A stretch of 47,065 nt of DNA. It comes from CAZTEB01 sp964612735. Lineage in GTDB: Bacteria > Patescibacteriota > Microgenomatia > UBA1400 > PJMF01. The stretch spans positions 1 through 47,065 of the forward strand of contig CAZTEB010000001.1 in NCBI GenBank assembly GCA_964612735.1, read 5' to 3'. This document shows positions 16,327-24,698 of this stretch, piece after piece; the stretch's first letter is position 1; every line of letters starts with the position of its first letter. The notes beneath the pieces are model-generated. The model was not told the DNA's origin. It did no database searches and saw only the letters and a program-made list of their open reading frames with translations. Position numbers and translations under genes: made by a program.

Positions 16327-17106
16327 TTAACTACTTGCTTCTTTAAACTTTGCGTATCCCTTTTGCTCCAACTCATCAACTAGCTCTCTGCCGCCACTCT
16401 GGGTGATCTTGCCATTGACTAAGACATGTACGTGGTCTGGCTCTAAGTACTCTAAAATCCGTTGGTAATGGGTGATAACGATGATACCCGGTCGATACTT
16501 CTTGATGATCTTAGTAACACCTTCTGCCACAATTTTAATGGCATCGATGTCTAGGCCTGAATCAGTTTCGTCCAATACGGCGTAGGTCGGCTCGAGCTCT
16601 GACATTTGTAAAATTTCTAGGCGCTTCTTCTCACCACCACTGAAGCCTTCATTGAGACCGCGTGAGAGTAGTGAGCGATCAACCTGGAACTCATCAGCTA
16701 GTGCCTCTAGATGCTTGCGAAACTCAATCACTTTTGAAAACTGCTTCTCAGGCTGATCGACAAACCGAGCTTGATGGGCATGACGCAAGAAATTCTGGAC
16801 GGTCACACCAGGAATCTCAACAGGATATTGAAAAGCCAAGAATAAGCCAGCTTGAGCTCGCTCATCTGGGCTTAATTCAAGGACATCAGTGCTGCTCAAT
16901 GTCACACTGCCACCAGTGACGTCAAACTCGGGATGGCCAGCCAAGGTGTAAGCGAGCGTTGACTTGCCGGAGCCATTGGGACCCATCACGGCGTGAATCT
17001 CACCAGGCTTAACTGTTAGGTCAATGCCTCGTAGTATCTTTGAGTCGCCACGGTCAACTTTGAGACCTGTAATAGATAGTTTTTGAGACGTAGTTGCTTT
17101 CGGCAT
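16327..17106 (-). CDS. sufC: SufC ABC-type ATPase
   Basis: 259 residues. Walker A GPNGSGKST at 42-50, signature FSGGEKKR at 155-162, Walker B AVLDETDSGLD at 176-186 and the switch His in VITHYQRIL. It powers SufB-SufD rearrangement during cluster assembly. It is the first gene of the operon. TACAAT (17115-17120) ends eight bases before the ATG and there is no SD, so the suf transcript is probably leaderless. Confidence 0.95.
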   Translation of the reverse strand: MPKATTSQKLSITGLKVDRGDSKILRGIDLTVKPGEIHAVMGPNGSGKSTLAYTLAGHPEFDVTGGSVTLSSTDVLELSPDERAQAGLFLAFQYPVEIPGVTVQNFLRHAHQARFVDQPEKQFSKVIEFRKHLEALADEFQVDRSLLSRGLNEGFSGGEKKRLEILQMSELEPTYAVLDETDSGLDIDAIKIVAEGVTKIIKKYRPGIIVITHYQRILEYLEPDHVHVLVNGKITQSGGRELVDELEQKGYAKFKEASS

Positions 17107-17114
17107 GAGTCCCT

Positions 17115-17120
17115 ATTGTA
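17115..17120 (-). promoter_or_regulatory. -10 element of the suf operon
   Basis: TACAAT on the minus strand, eight bases from the sufC ATG. No good -35 box is visible. No IscR- or Fur-like operator was recognised nearby. Confidence 0.55.
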
Positions 17121-17154
17121 CGTTACTCTCGAGGAAAATGAAGGGTCGGATGGA

Positions 17155-17703
17155 CTACTTTGCTTTCTCCACCAACGAAAACGCTAGCTCAACTTCACAC
17201 CGCACGTTGTTAAACAGATCAAGTTCTTTAAGCTCCTCTGGCGAAAACCAAGCGATGCCGTCAGTTTCCTCGACATTTTCATAAAACTCGACCCCATCAG
17301 TGGGCCGTACTAAGAACACAAATCCCAGGTGCTGCTCACAGCCTGCTTTCCACACCTTTTCGCGCTGATACTCTTCATCACCCTGTTTCTCGCTCGCCAT
17401 TCGAGCTTCATAATTAGGTTTACTCACCCAGTGCAAGTTGGTGGCAATCGGGTTGGGCAAGTACTCACTATCACCAGGATCTTCAAGTGGATGCACGTCA
17501 AAGGCCTTGACTTTAACTCCCGTTTCTTCCCAAAACTCGCGCTCAGCAGTCTGGTGAGGCAGCTCATTTTCCTCCATGTGACCACCTGGGTTAAGCCAAG
17601 CTTTGACTTTCTTGTGTTTGACCAGAAGTACTTTGCCTTCGTGAATCAGACAACCAGCAGCCGTGTGACAGATTTTAGCTTGGAAGGATTGAAGTGAAGG
17701 CAT
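17155..17703 (-). CDS. NUDIX hydrolase
   Basis: 182 residues with a perfect Nudix box at 41-63 (G-x5-E-x7-REFWEETGV). It hydrolyses a nucleoside diphosphate linked to another group; the substrate is unknown, with nucleotide clean-up as one option. The gene overlaps by two bases with a longer reading of the plus-strand gene on its right, and the two are divergently transcribed. A TACATA lies about ten bases before the ATG. Confidence 0.9.
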   Translation of the reverse strand: MPSLQSFQAKICHTAAGCLIHEGKVLLVKHKKVKAWLNPGGHMEENELPHQTAEREFWEETGVKVKAFDVHPLEDPGDSEYLPNPIATNLHWVSKPNYEARMASEKQGDEEYQREKVWKAGCEQHLGFVFLVRPTDGVEFYENVEETDGIAWFSPEELKELDLFNNVRCEVELAFSLVEKAK

Positions 17704-17729
17704 GTGTGTAAGCTATGTATGGTCTTTAC

Positions 17730-17758
17730 TTTACAAGATAGCAGCTCAAGCTTATCAT
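17730..17758 (+). promoter_or_regulatory. Leaderless promoter of the 98-residue plus-strand gene
   Basis: TTTACA (17730-17735), a 17-base spacer and TATCAT (17753-17758), ending six bases before the ATG at 17765. It sets the start and excludes the in-frame ATG at 17702. Confidence 0.6.
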
Positions 17759-17764
17759 GCTCTC

Positions 17765-18061
17765 ATGATCGCACAAGGAGAAAGACTAGCAAGTGGAGCA
17801 ATTTCCTTCGTGAAAAAAGAGCCAAAGGGAGGCGATACTATCAAAACCGTGTTAGAAGAAATTTACGATACCTTTGAAAAGAATAAAGAGCTTCGAGTGA
17901 TTACTTTCAAATTTAATGAGATAACATATGATATCAATCGCGAATTTAATGTAAGCGTAAGCTCAGGTTCAGAAAAATATCTCCCCCTAATGCAGGATAA
18001 CATTACAGAATTACTTCGAAGAAAGAAGTCATTTCTCAAGAGGGTGCTGGCGCGTTTTTAA
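17765..18061 (+). CDS. Small protein, unknown function
   Basis: 98 residues starting MIAQGERLASG. Mixed alpha/beta composition: a helix (TIKTVLEEIYDTFEKN), beta segments (LRVITFKFNEITYDI) and a very basic C-terminal helix (LLRRKKSFLKRVLARF) that could bind nucleic acid or membrane. I recognise no family. It converges on the DEDD nuclease gene with a four-base overlap. The start is chosen from the promoter layout. Confidence 0.6.
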   Translation: MIAQGERLASGAISFVKKEPKGGDTIKTVLEEIYDTFEKNKELRVITFKFNEITYDINREFNVSVSSGSEKYLPLMQDNITELLRRKKSFLKRVLARF

Positions 18062-18642
18062 AGCAAACTCATCTGCACCCCAGCGTCCTTCTGGGGAGTA
18101 AAGCTAAAATCAACCTGCGCCTCGATCAACCTATTCCATTTATTGCGAAACTTAACTAGGCCTTTGGTCAAGCCGTGATCGTGAATATCCCGAGTAACCG
18201 CCACATCTTGAAGACAGTAATCACGTAGCTTATCAAGCTGACCATTTTTATAGTACTTGATGGCATCAAGACCATCACCAGTCTTACCAGTACCCAATGT
18301 CTCTTGTGCCACAGCGTCTAAACCAATTCTGTGACCGATGCTGTCTTTAATTCTCGTCATTAAATCGAGCGTCGGAATTAACGAGACGTCACCGGTATAG
18401 TACGGCACCATCGTCTGCATATCGAAGCCATCGATGTTAAAACCGATCACCACATCTGCTTTTTCTAGTAGCGGAAACAAATCAGGCAAGTCTTGTTCGT
18501 AGTACCCCTGCATCTCCCCTACGCCCGATGTGCCTTCACGAATACAGACGCCAACGAATGAAATACCCAAGCGGTCAGGAAAGTAGCCTCCGACTTCATC
18601 GAAAGCCTTTTTGGTCTCAACATCAAGAATAACCTGTAGCAT
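18058..18642 (-). CDS. RNase H-like 3'-5' exonuclease domain protein (DEDD type)
   Basis: 194 residues. The acidic metal ligands are visible: LDVETK near residue 6, GFNIDGFD near 70 and YCLQDVAVTRD near 145, the last fitting the Y-x3-D motif of DEDDy nucleases. It probably degrades single-stranded DNA or RNA from the 3' end. SD GGAGAGG precedes the ATG. It begins 39 bases from the sodA stop. Confidence 0.8.
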   Translation of the reverse strand: MLQVILDVETKKAFDEVGGYFPDRLGISFVGVCIREGTSGVGEMQGYYEQDLPDLFPLLEKADVVIGFNIDGFDMQTMVPYYTGDVSLIPTLDLMTRIKDSIGHRIGLDAVAQETLGTGKTGDGLDAIKYYKNGQLDKLRDYCLQDVAVTRDIHDHGLTKGLVKFRNKWNRLIEAQVDFSFTPQKDAGVQMSLL

Positions 18643-18681
18643 ATTGCTGCCTCTCCTATCTGCCGTTGAAGTGGTGAGAAA

Positions 18682-19299
18682 CTAAGCTAGAGCTTCAGCA
18701 TATCGCCGAGCTACTTCTTCCCAGTGTACGATGTTCCAAAATGCACTCAAGTAGTCTGGTCTGCGATTCTGGTAGTTGAGATAGTACGCGTGCTCCCAGA
18801 CATCAACTCCAAGAATTGGTACCTTACCCTGACTCAGTGGTGAATCTTGATTGGGCGTTGAAAGTACTTCAAGCTCTTTCTCAGCGTTAACGACTAGCCA
18901 TCCCCAACCAGAGCCAAACTGTGATCCAGCGGTGCTGGCGAACTCAGTCTTAAACTCATCAACAGAAGAAAACTTTGACTCGATCGCTGTAGCCAAATCA
19001 CCCGAGGGACCATCTTGAGAATCGGGGGTAAGTATCGTCCAAAACAGCGAATGGTTGGCGTGACCACCACCGTTGTTGCGAACTGCTGTCTGGATGTCTT
19101 TGGGAAGCGAGTTAAGCTGTGCCACCAACTCGTCAATCGAGAGCTGCTGATACTCAGCGTACTGCTCATCTTGAAGGGCTGCATTGAGCTTGTCGACATA
19201 GCCTTGATGATGTTTGCCATGGTGAATCTCCATGGTAGTAGTGTCAATGTGTGGCTCAAGAGCGGCCACGTCGTAGGGAAGTTGTGGTAATGTAAACAT
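18682..19299 (-). CDS. sodA: Fe/Mn superoxide dismutase
   Basis: 205 residues of the Fe/Mn-SOD family. Metal ligands lie in HHGKHHQGYV (N-terminal), NHSLFW and DVWEHAYYLNYQNRRPDY; GGHANH and GSGWGWL are also family hallmarks. It converts superoxide to oxygen and peroxide in the cytosol, protecting Fe-S proteins. Mn or Fe use cannot be settled here. The frame opens at a GTG at 19317, but TATACA (19306-19311) ends six bases before the ATG at 19299, which matches the family N-terminus (FTLPQLPY). A GGAG also lies close to the ATG. Confidence 0.95.
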   Translation of the reverse strand: MFTLPQLPYDVAALEPHIDTTTMEIHHGKHHQGYVDKLNAALQDEQYAEYQQLSIDELVAQLNSLPKDIQTAVRNNGGGHANHSLFWTILTPDSQDGPSGDLATAIESKFSSVDEFKTEFASTAGSQFGSGWGWLVVNAEKELEVLSTPNQDSPLSQGKVPILGVDVWEHAYYLNYQNRRPDYLSAFWNIVHWEEVARRYAEALA

Positions 19300-19367
19300 A
19301 CTCCATGTATACCACACCGTCAGGGTGAAGCAAAGCTTGACACTGTAGCACGCGCAGCTATCAGCAA

Positions 19368-20246
19368 CTACTTACTTGCTTCAGTGACGTCCTCAGAAGA
19401 GAACTCATTCACGATGCGACTGATTTCGATCATTCTGTCTCTTGAGATTGTCTCGAAATACCGAGTGGTCTCTGCCACCACATCGACCGAGACATCATCG
19501 GCAATAGGAGGTACTCCCTCCCACAGCACCTCGCCGACTACACAACCTTGAGCTCCACTCTCGAGTGCCATCCGCAGCGTCTCCTTGAAGCTCTGGTACT
19601 CGTATCCATGGCTGTGAAGCAACCACGGTTGGTCGAGCTCAGTGGTCAACGTAGCAGCAACTAGTGGATCTTGGGGATACTGCAATACAAACATATCTAC
19701 CCAAGCTCGAAACTCTTGTGCTGCTTGAAGCTGCTCTTCTTGAAAAGTCGTCACCTCAAATTCTTGATCTGCTGGCGTGTACATCACCAGCTTCAGGACA
19801 AAATCAATGCCAAGGTGATGACAGTAATCAGCTACCTCAGCTACTAGCTGTTTCTTTCTGAGAGCTTCTTGCTCAGCAGGGTGATAACACAACTCCATGT
19901 GTGCGACGGCGTAGTTGTTCGCTATGGCGTCTGCACCCCAATCAGCATTGATGTGTGGTACCGCCAGAGGATCGACGTCACCAGGGCTGACTTGCTCAAC
20001 ACTTAATAGTAATGAAGGCAGTGATGCCGATGTCTTCAACAAACCCTGGGTTACTGTAGGCTCGAGTAAGATACCAGATGCATGCGGGGCTGTTTGTGAC
20101 AGCAGTGAGCGCAGTGTCTTGGTAAAGACTTGCTGTTGCTGATCACCTGGAGATAGCAACTCAAGAGCGTCAGCGAAGTACTGATGCTTGGTTGTATCAA
20201 GCACCACATACATTCCATCGGCTGTTTGGATTGAAGACAGATCCAT
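19368..20246 (-). CDS. LacD-like TIM-barrel protein, possible aldolase
   Basis: 292 residues. Segments resemble tagatose-bisphosphate aldolase/DeoC-LacD barrels: GILLEPTVTQG near residue 58, WGADAIANNYAVAHM near 103, HLGIDFVLKLVMYTP near 143 and GAQGCVVGEVLWEGV near 235. The lysine that forms the Schiff base in LacD lies in a segment that here reads DMFVLQYP with no lysine, so the usual chemistry may be lost or another residue used. TATAAT (20253-20258) ends six bases before the ATG. Confidence 0.5.
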   Translation of the reverse strand: MDLSSIQTADGMYVVLDTTKHQYFADALELLSPGDQQQQVFTKTLRSLLSQTAPHASGILLEPTVTQGLLKTSASLPSLLLSVEQVSPGDVDPLAVPHINADWGADAIANNYAVAHMELCYHPAEQEALRKKQLVAEVADYCHHLGIDFVLKLVMYTPADQEFEVTTFQEEQLQAAQEFRAWVDMFVLQYPQDPLVAATLTTELDQPWLLHSHGYEYQSFKETLRMALESGAQGCVVGEVLWEGVPPIADDVSVDVVAETTRYFETISRDRMIEISRIVNEFSSEDVTEASK

Positions 20247-20316
20247 GCCACTATTATAAGGAGACAGTTCAAAACAAACTAGCTCTAGTCCAACAGATGA
20301 GGCAGTGATCTACTAC

Positions 20317-21669
20317 TTACTCACTGGCAAATAGATCTAAACAATACTGATGAACGGCGACAAGTCGTTCCTTTACAGTATAATCTATCTCATAGAGCGG
20401 CCTATGAACACTAGGATCATCACCCAAAAGGTCACAGATGAGTCTGGCTACAGTGAGTTCATTTTCATAGCTATTGTTTTGCTGTGCAATCATAAGCTGT
20501 TCTTCAAGCTCAAAATACCAATCACTTTGGAGACTGGCAAGTTCACTTGGAGCGCGAAAAGTGTACACGTATGATAATGGACTACTGCTAGTTTTTCTCA
20601 CATCCCATGAAAATGGTACGTTGCTCAACAGATCCTGATATTCAAGAACTTCTTGTTTTGGTACTGCGGGATTTCTGCCATTTTTTTTACGCAGCCACTC
20701 CATTAAGGAATCGCTAATTTTATACTCAGCGTGATCAGCATATACACATGCTAGTCTCTTTCTAAGTCGAGAAGAAATTTGATGAAAGCGGTTTCGTAGA
20801 TTTTTGTATAACGCTATATTATTACTATCCTCAAGAAATTCAACCAGGCGGTCATCCATATCAACTTCGGCAACTTCGTCAGTTAATTTTTCAGCTAGTA
20901 AGTCTTTCCACATATGTGCCAAGATCTGACGAAACGATAATATTGGCCTCTTCAAACCAGCAACTCTCCCATGCCATACAAGCAATTGTAATAACCTTTC
21001 TGGTTGTTCAGTTTTTTTCTCTAAAACCATTGGTGTATCAAAATATGAAGTTCGCAACTTTGCTTCTAAGTCATTTAAGTGAAGTTGCTTGACAGGAAAT
21101 ACTTTATCGTCGTGGAGTAACCGCTCTAGCATCCCTGTAGGCCAATTACTTGCCAGCCAGCCAGCGCTCTCCAAGAATAACGTCATGTATTCGTCTTTGA
21201 ATGCTGTCGCCTTGGGAGTATCAGCTTCCAAGTTCATACTCGTTGCTTCCATCATATAGAAAGAGGCATTATGAAGATAATCTTCTTGAACAAGCGCACT
21301 GTCACCAAGTCGAGCTGACAACCAGGCCAATAGTATGTATGTTTTTGAGAGTTCTATGTAGAGTTGTGAGTCAATTGCATACGCTTCCATAACCTCTCTA
21401 ACTTTTTGACGGCCTATCATAACGACAGCTTCATCTTTATAAATCCCGAACTGTTGAGTTCGTTCTTGAGCCAAACGATCAAGCAATGCGTCTTTATTTT
21501 GCCTAAGAAGTTCAAAGTGATCAGATAGTTCTTCAGCTAAAATCTCTTGATTTTTAGCAACTAGATAAGCCTGGTGACAATCTTTTTGAAACTTACTATA
21601 GTCGACCTCAGTCCTTACGTAAGTTCCCTCAACAACCTGAGTGCCGATACTTTTTGCTTGTTCTATCAT
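20317..21669 (-). CDS. Orphan protein of 450 residues
   Basis: No recognised domain. It reads as a largely helical soluble protein, with charged helices near the N-terminus and a basic helical stretch in the middle (NLRNRFHQISSRLRKRLA). No signal peptide or membrane segment. The upstream region is very AT-rich, with TATAAT about 40 bases from the ATG and no SD. Codon and base use look more AT-rich than in the neighbouring pnp gene, which hints at a different origin. Function unknown. Confidence 0.7.
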   Translation of the reverse strand: MIEQAKSIGTQVVEGTYVRTEVDYSKFQKDCHQAYLVAKNQEILAEELSDHFELLRQNKDALLDRLAQERTQQFGIYKDEAVVMIGRQKVREVMEAYAIDSQLYIELSKTYILLAWLSARLGDSALVQEDYLHNASFYMMEATSMNLEADTPKATAFKDEYMTLFLESAGWLASNWPTGMLERLLHDDKVFPVKQLHLNDLEAKLRTSYFDTPMVLEKKTEQPERLLQLLVWHGRVAGLKRPILSFRQILAHMWKDLLAEKLTDEVAEVDMDDRLVEFLEDSNNIALYKNLRNRFHQISSRLRKRLACVYADHAEYKISDSLMEWLRKKNGRNPAVPKQEVLEYQDLLSNVPFSWDVRKTSSSPLSYVYTFRAPSELASLQSDWYFELEEQLMIAQQNNSYENELTVARLICDLLGDDPSVHRPLYEIDYTVKERLVAVHQYCLDLFASE

Positions 21670-21799
21670 TGAAAATAACCCATATATATAATATATAGGA
21701 TATTATTATACGTAATAGATGTGTAAAAAGCAAGGAAGCAGCAACGGACACACGGACACAAGGAAACTAAAAAACGGAAAAGCCTAGTTGGTATTCATT

Positions 21800-24157
21800 C
21801 TACTCGTCGCTACCGCGCATACCACGGTAGTTAGACGTGTTGCGGCGACCACCACCACGGTTGCCACCTTGGTGTCGATTTCTGAATGATGGTCTACCGT
21901 CACGAGATCCACCTCTGGAATCTCTGCGGTCTCCCCTACCTCGGTTGCCACCCCCCCGGGATCCACCTCGGAACGGTGGTCTGCCTGAGGAGTTAGATCC
22001 AGCTGCCTTTTCGTCTTCTTCACTGAGCATAGAGAGGCCAATCTTGCCATCATCTTTAATCTCAGAGACGCGAACGTGGACCTCTTGACCCATGCTCACT
22101 ATCGTCGAAGGATCCTCGACAAACTCAGTCGACATTCTAGAGACGTGTACCAAACCTTCTCGGCCAGGCAGGTACTCCACAAAAGCGCCAAAGTTCTCGA
22201 TTCGAGTAACTGGACCATCAAACTCATCACCGATCTCAACTACTCGCATCATGTTGGTGATGATGGTCTTAGCGGCGTCGATCTTGGTTTGATCAGGTGA
22301 AGAAATATTGACTAGGCCAACTTCCTGCTCCTTGTCCTCATCAACGTCGATCTCAGCGCCAGTTTGCTCGATGATACTCTTAATCATCTTGCCACCTGGA
22401 CCGATTAGCTCACCAATTCTGTCACCAGGGATAGTGATCTGCTCGATCTTAGGAGCGAACTCTGATAGCACTGTTCGAGGTTCAGAAATGCATTTGAGCA
22501 TCTCATCTAAGATGTGCAGTCTACCAACCTTTGCCTGGCTAAGAGCTTTGACTAAAATTTCTTTTGGTAAGCCCTTAAGCTTGATGTCCATCTGAATAGC
22601 AGTGATACCTTCGCTAGTACCAGCTACTTTGAAGTCCATGTCACCGACGTGATCTTCCAAACCCTGGATATCAGAGAGGATGACGTAGTCTTTGCCATCG
22701 CTCATCAATCCCATAGCGATGCCAGCTACAGGACGCTTGATAGGCACACCTGCCGCCATCAACGACATAGTTGAACCACATACCGAAGCCTGCGAGGTTG
22801 AGCCATTTGAGCTCAAGATCTCTGATACGACGTGAATGGTATACGGGAAATCGGCTTGGCTTGGAATCATCGGTAGCAATGCACGCTCAGCTAGAGCTCC
22901 ATGACCAATCTCTCGACGCTTGGGGTACCCAATTCTACCAGCCTCACCTGAAGCAAATGGAGGCATGTTGTAGTGGTGCATGTAGTGACGCACCTCTTCA
23001 CCGTCCAAGTCTTCGATGTATTGACCAAGAGCTGGTGAACCCAAGGTGGTGATCGTCACTGCTTGAGTAGCGCCTCGTTTAAACATGGCACTGCCGTGAG
23101 TTCTTGGGAAAACATCGGTCTCACACCAGATAGATCTGATCTCATCAGTCTTCCTGCCGTCAGGCCGGACTTTATCAGAGATGATCATTTGACGACCAAC
23201 TTTTTTCATAGCGAGCTGCAAAGCAGTAGCTGCTTGTTTCTCGGTGACTAGATCGGCAGCATCCTCTGCTTTGCCAGCATTAGCTTGCTCGATGATAGTA
23301 GCTACCAACTTATCACTCTCAACGGGTTGAAGTTTGCCCTTAGCTTCCACTAAAGTCTTAACTTCAGCCTGGTGATCAGCCACAACCTGAGCAGCCAACT
23401 CTTCTCTGGCAGTCGTAGCAGCCAAGTCTTCATCACTAACTAGCTGAACTTTCTCTTTGCCAATTTCCTTAGCAATCTTCTCTATGTGTGTATTGATAGT
23501 AGCCAGCTCTTCCTGAGCTTTGCCAAGAGCATCGACCATCACCTCTTCGGTGATTTCCTCCGCACCGGCCTCGACCATCACGATTGAGTCTTTAGTACCA
23601 GACACGATCAGATCAAGTTGACTCTCACCACGCTCAGTGTGGGTAGGATTGAATACAAATGATTGATTCTCTTTAGAATAACCGAGTCTCAAGCCAGCCA
23701 TAGGGCCTTCAAAAGGAATTTCTGAGATAGCCAAGCCTACACCTGCTGAAAGCAGACCAAGCATGTCAGGATCGTTTTCACCATCATACGAAAAGACGGT
23801 ACACACTATCTGAACTTCATTGGTGATGCCATCAGCAAACATGGGACGCATGCTGCGGTCGATCACTCGAGCTTTAAGAATAGCGTCGTCGGTTGGTCGA
23901 CCATCACGCTTGACCCAACGTGAGCCTTTGATGATGCCGCCAGCGTAGAGCTTCTCGATAAACTCAACTGAAAGTGGGAAGTAACCCAAGTTGACCTTGC
24001 GGCCCAGAGCTACGGTAGTATGCACAACGGTGTCACCACAACGAGCGACCACGGCTGCAGAAACTTGTTCGGAGAACTTACCGATCTCCAGCGATATCGT
24101 CTTATCGCCAATAGTAATATCTGTTGTAAACGTATCACCGTAGAGGGGGTACGACAT
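21800..24157 (-). CDS. pnp: Polynucleotide phosphorylase with RGG-rich tail
   Basis: 785 residues: two RNase PH-like domains separated by a helical domain, a KH domain (IGELIGPGGKMIKSI near residue 590), an S1 domain (FDGPVTRIENFGAFVEYLPGR near 650) and then about 60 residues packed with Arg and Gly (FRGGSRGGGNRGRGDRR and similar). It degrades RNA 3'-5' with phosphate and can add tails. The RGG tail is extra to the usual enzyme and may add RNA binding. SD GAAAGG precedes the ATG, and an extended -10 promoter with a structured leader lies upstream. Confidence 0.95.
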   Translation of the reverse strand: MSYPLYGDTFTTDITIGDKTISLEIGKFSEQVSAAVVARCGDTVVHTTVALGRKVNLGYFPLSVEFIEKLYAGGIIKGSRWVKRDGRPTDDAILKARVIDRSMRPMFADGITNEVQIVCTVFSYDGENDPDMLGLLSAGVGLAISEIPFEGPMAGLRLGYSKENQSFVFNPTHTERGESQLDLIVSGTKDSIVMVEAGAEEITEEVMVDALGKAQEELATINTHIEKIAKEIGKEKVQLVSDEDLAATTAREELAAQVVADHQAEVKTLVEAKGKLQPVESDKLVATIIEQANAGKAEDAADLVTEKQAATALQLAMKKVGRQMIISDKVRPDGRKTDEIRSIWCETDVFPRTHGSAMFKRGATQAVTITTLGSPALGQYIEDLDGEEVRHYMHHYNMPPFASGEAGRIGYPKRREIGHGALAERALLPMIPSQADFPYTIHVVSEILSSNGSTSQASVCGSTMSLMAAGVPIKRPVAGIAMGLMSDGKDYVILSDIQGLEDHVGDMDFKVAGTSEGITAIQMDIKLKGLPKEILVKALSQAKVGRLHILDEMLKCISEPRTVLSEFAPKIEQITIPGDRIGELIGPGGKMIKSIIEQTGAEIDVDEDKEQEVGLVNISSPDQTKIDAAKTIITNMMRVVEIGDEFDGPVTRIENFGAFVEYLPGREGLVHVSRMSTEFVEDPSTIVSMGQEVHVRVSEIKDDGKIGLSMLSEEDEKAAGSNSSGRPPFRGGSRGGGNRGRGDRRDSRGGSRDGRPSFRNRHQGGNRGGGRRNTSNYRGMRGSDE

Positions 24158-24222
24158 AACAAACCTTTCAAGGTGGGATGTACTGTAAAAAAATTGAGAT
24201 GCTCAGATTCTACATCTTATGG

Positions 24223-24258
24223 TTAAGTTCTTGAGAAGATATCCAAAACAGAACTTAA
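24223..24258 (-). other. Perfect inverted repeat in the pnp leader
   Basis: Nine-base arms TTAAGTTCT (plus-strand 24223-24231) and AGAACTTAA (24250-24258) with an 18-base loop, in the 5' leader of pnp. Two smaller hairpins, TTCCAC/GTGGAA and AACAC/GTGTT, lie nearer the promoter. PNPase leaders are known sites of autoregulation in other bacteria; such a role here is inference. Confidence 0.5.
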
Positions 24259-24300
24259 GGATAAAACGTAGAACACCTGAGTGTTTCCACCTGTGGAAGT

Positions 24301-24309
24301 ATTATACCA
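24301..24309 (-). promoter_or_regulatory. Extended -10 promoter of pnp
   Basis: TGGTATAAT on the minus strand, about 145 bases before the pnp ATG, immediately after rpsO. The same nine bases occur before rpsO, so these genes share a promoter type but each has its own start site. Confidence 0.6.
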
Positions 24310-24325
24310 TGGAGAGCAGCAAAGC

Positions 24326-24595
24326 TTACTTGCTTAGGCCAAGTCGATCGAGCAGCTTCTTGTAGCGCTCTTCGCTTCGACTCATCAAAAAAGCAAGCAA
24401 ACGACGTCGCTTAGATACCTGCTTGAGCAAGCCACGACGTGAGTGGTTATCTTTTTTGTGCTGCTTAAGGTGCTCAGTCAACTCCTGGATAGAAGCAGTC
24501 AGCAGCGCAACTTGAACCTCTGGAGAACCAGTGTCGCCTTCGAACAGCTGATAGTCAGCGATGATTTGGTTTTTTTGCTTTTTGGTTAAAGCCAT
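24326..24595 (-). CDS. rpsO: Ribosomal protein uS15
   Basis: 89 residues, full length, with the family stretches GDTGSPEVQVALLT, DNHSRRGLLKQVSKRRRLLAFL and LDRLGLSK. It binds 16S rRNA in the small-subunit platform. A strong SD (AGGGAGG) precedes the ATG, and an extended -10 lies about 80 bases upstream. The rpsO-pnp order is widely conserved in bacteria. Confidence 0.97.
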   Translation of the reverse strand: MALTKKQKNQIIADYQLFEGDTGSPEVQVALLTASIQELTEHLKQHKKDNHSRRGLLKQVSKRRRLLAFLMSRSEERYKKLLDRLGLSK

Positions 24596-24678
24596 GATGG
24601 TATCCTCCCTTGCTTTCTCAGCTTTGTGACGATCAAGCGATCAGCCGAAAAAGAAAGTAACCTTTTTTACTGAGTGCT

Positions 24679-24687
24679 ATTATACCA
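24679..24687 (-). promoter_or_regulatory. Extended -10 promoter of rpsO
   Basis: TGGTATAAT on the minus strand, about 83 bases before the rpsO ATG. The intervening leader carries the SD. It lies just downstream of the orphan gene that ends at 24699. Confidence 0.6.
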
Positions 24688-24698
24688 GATGTGGGGGT

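Noticed and set aside
21719..21765. Short tandem repeat CGGACACA near 21750 as a possible repeat array
   Set aside because: Only two copies are seen, in a short intergenic stretch; no array or mobile-element structure.
22092..23251. Several plus-strand frames of 60-95 residues opposite pnp
   Set aside because: They are antisense shadows of a strongly conserved gene and show no promoter, SD or domain.
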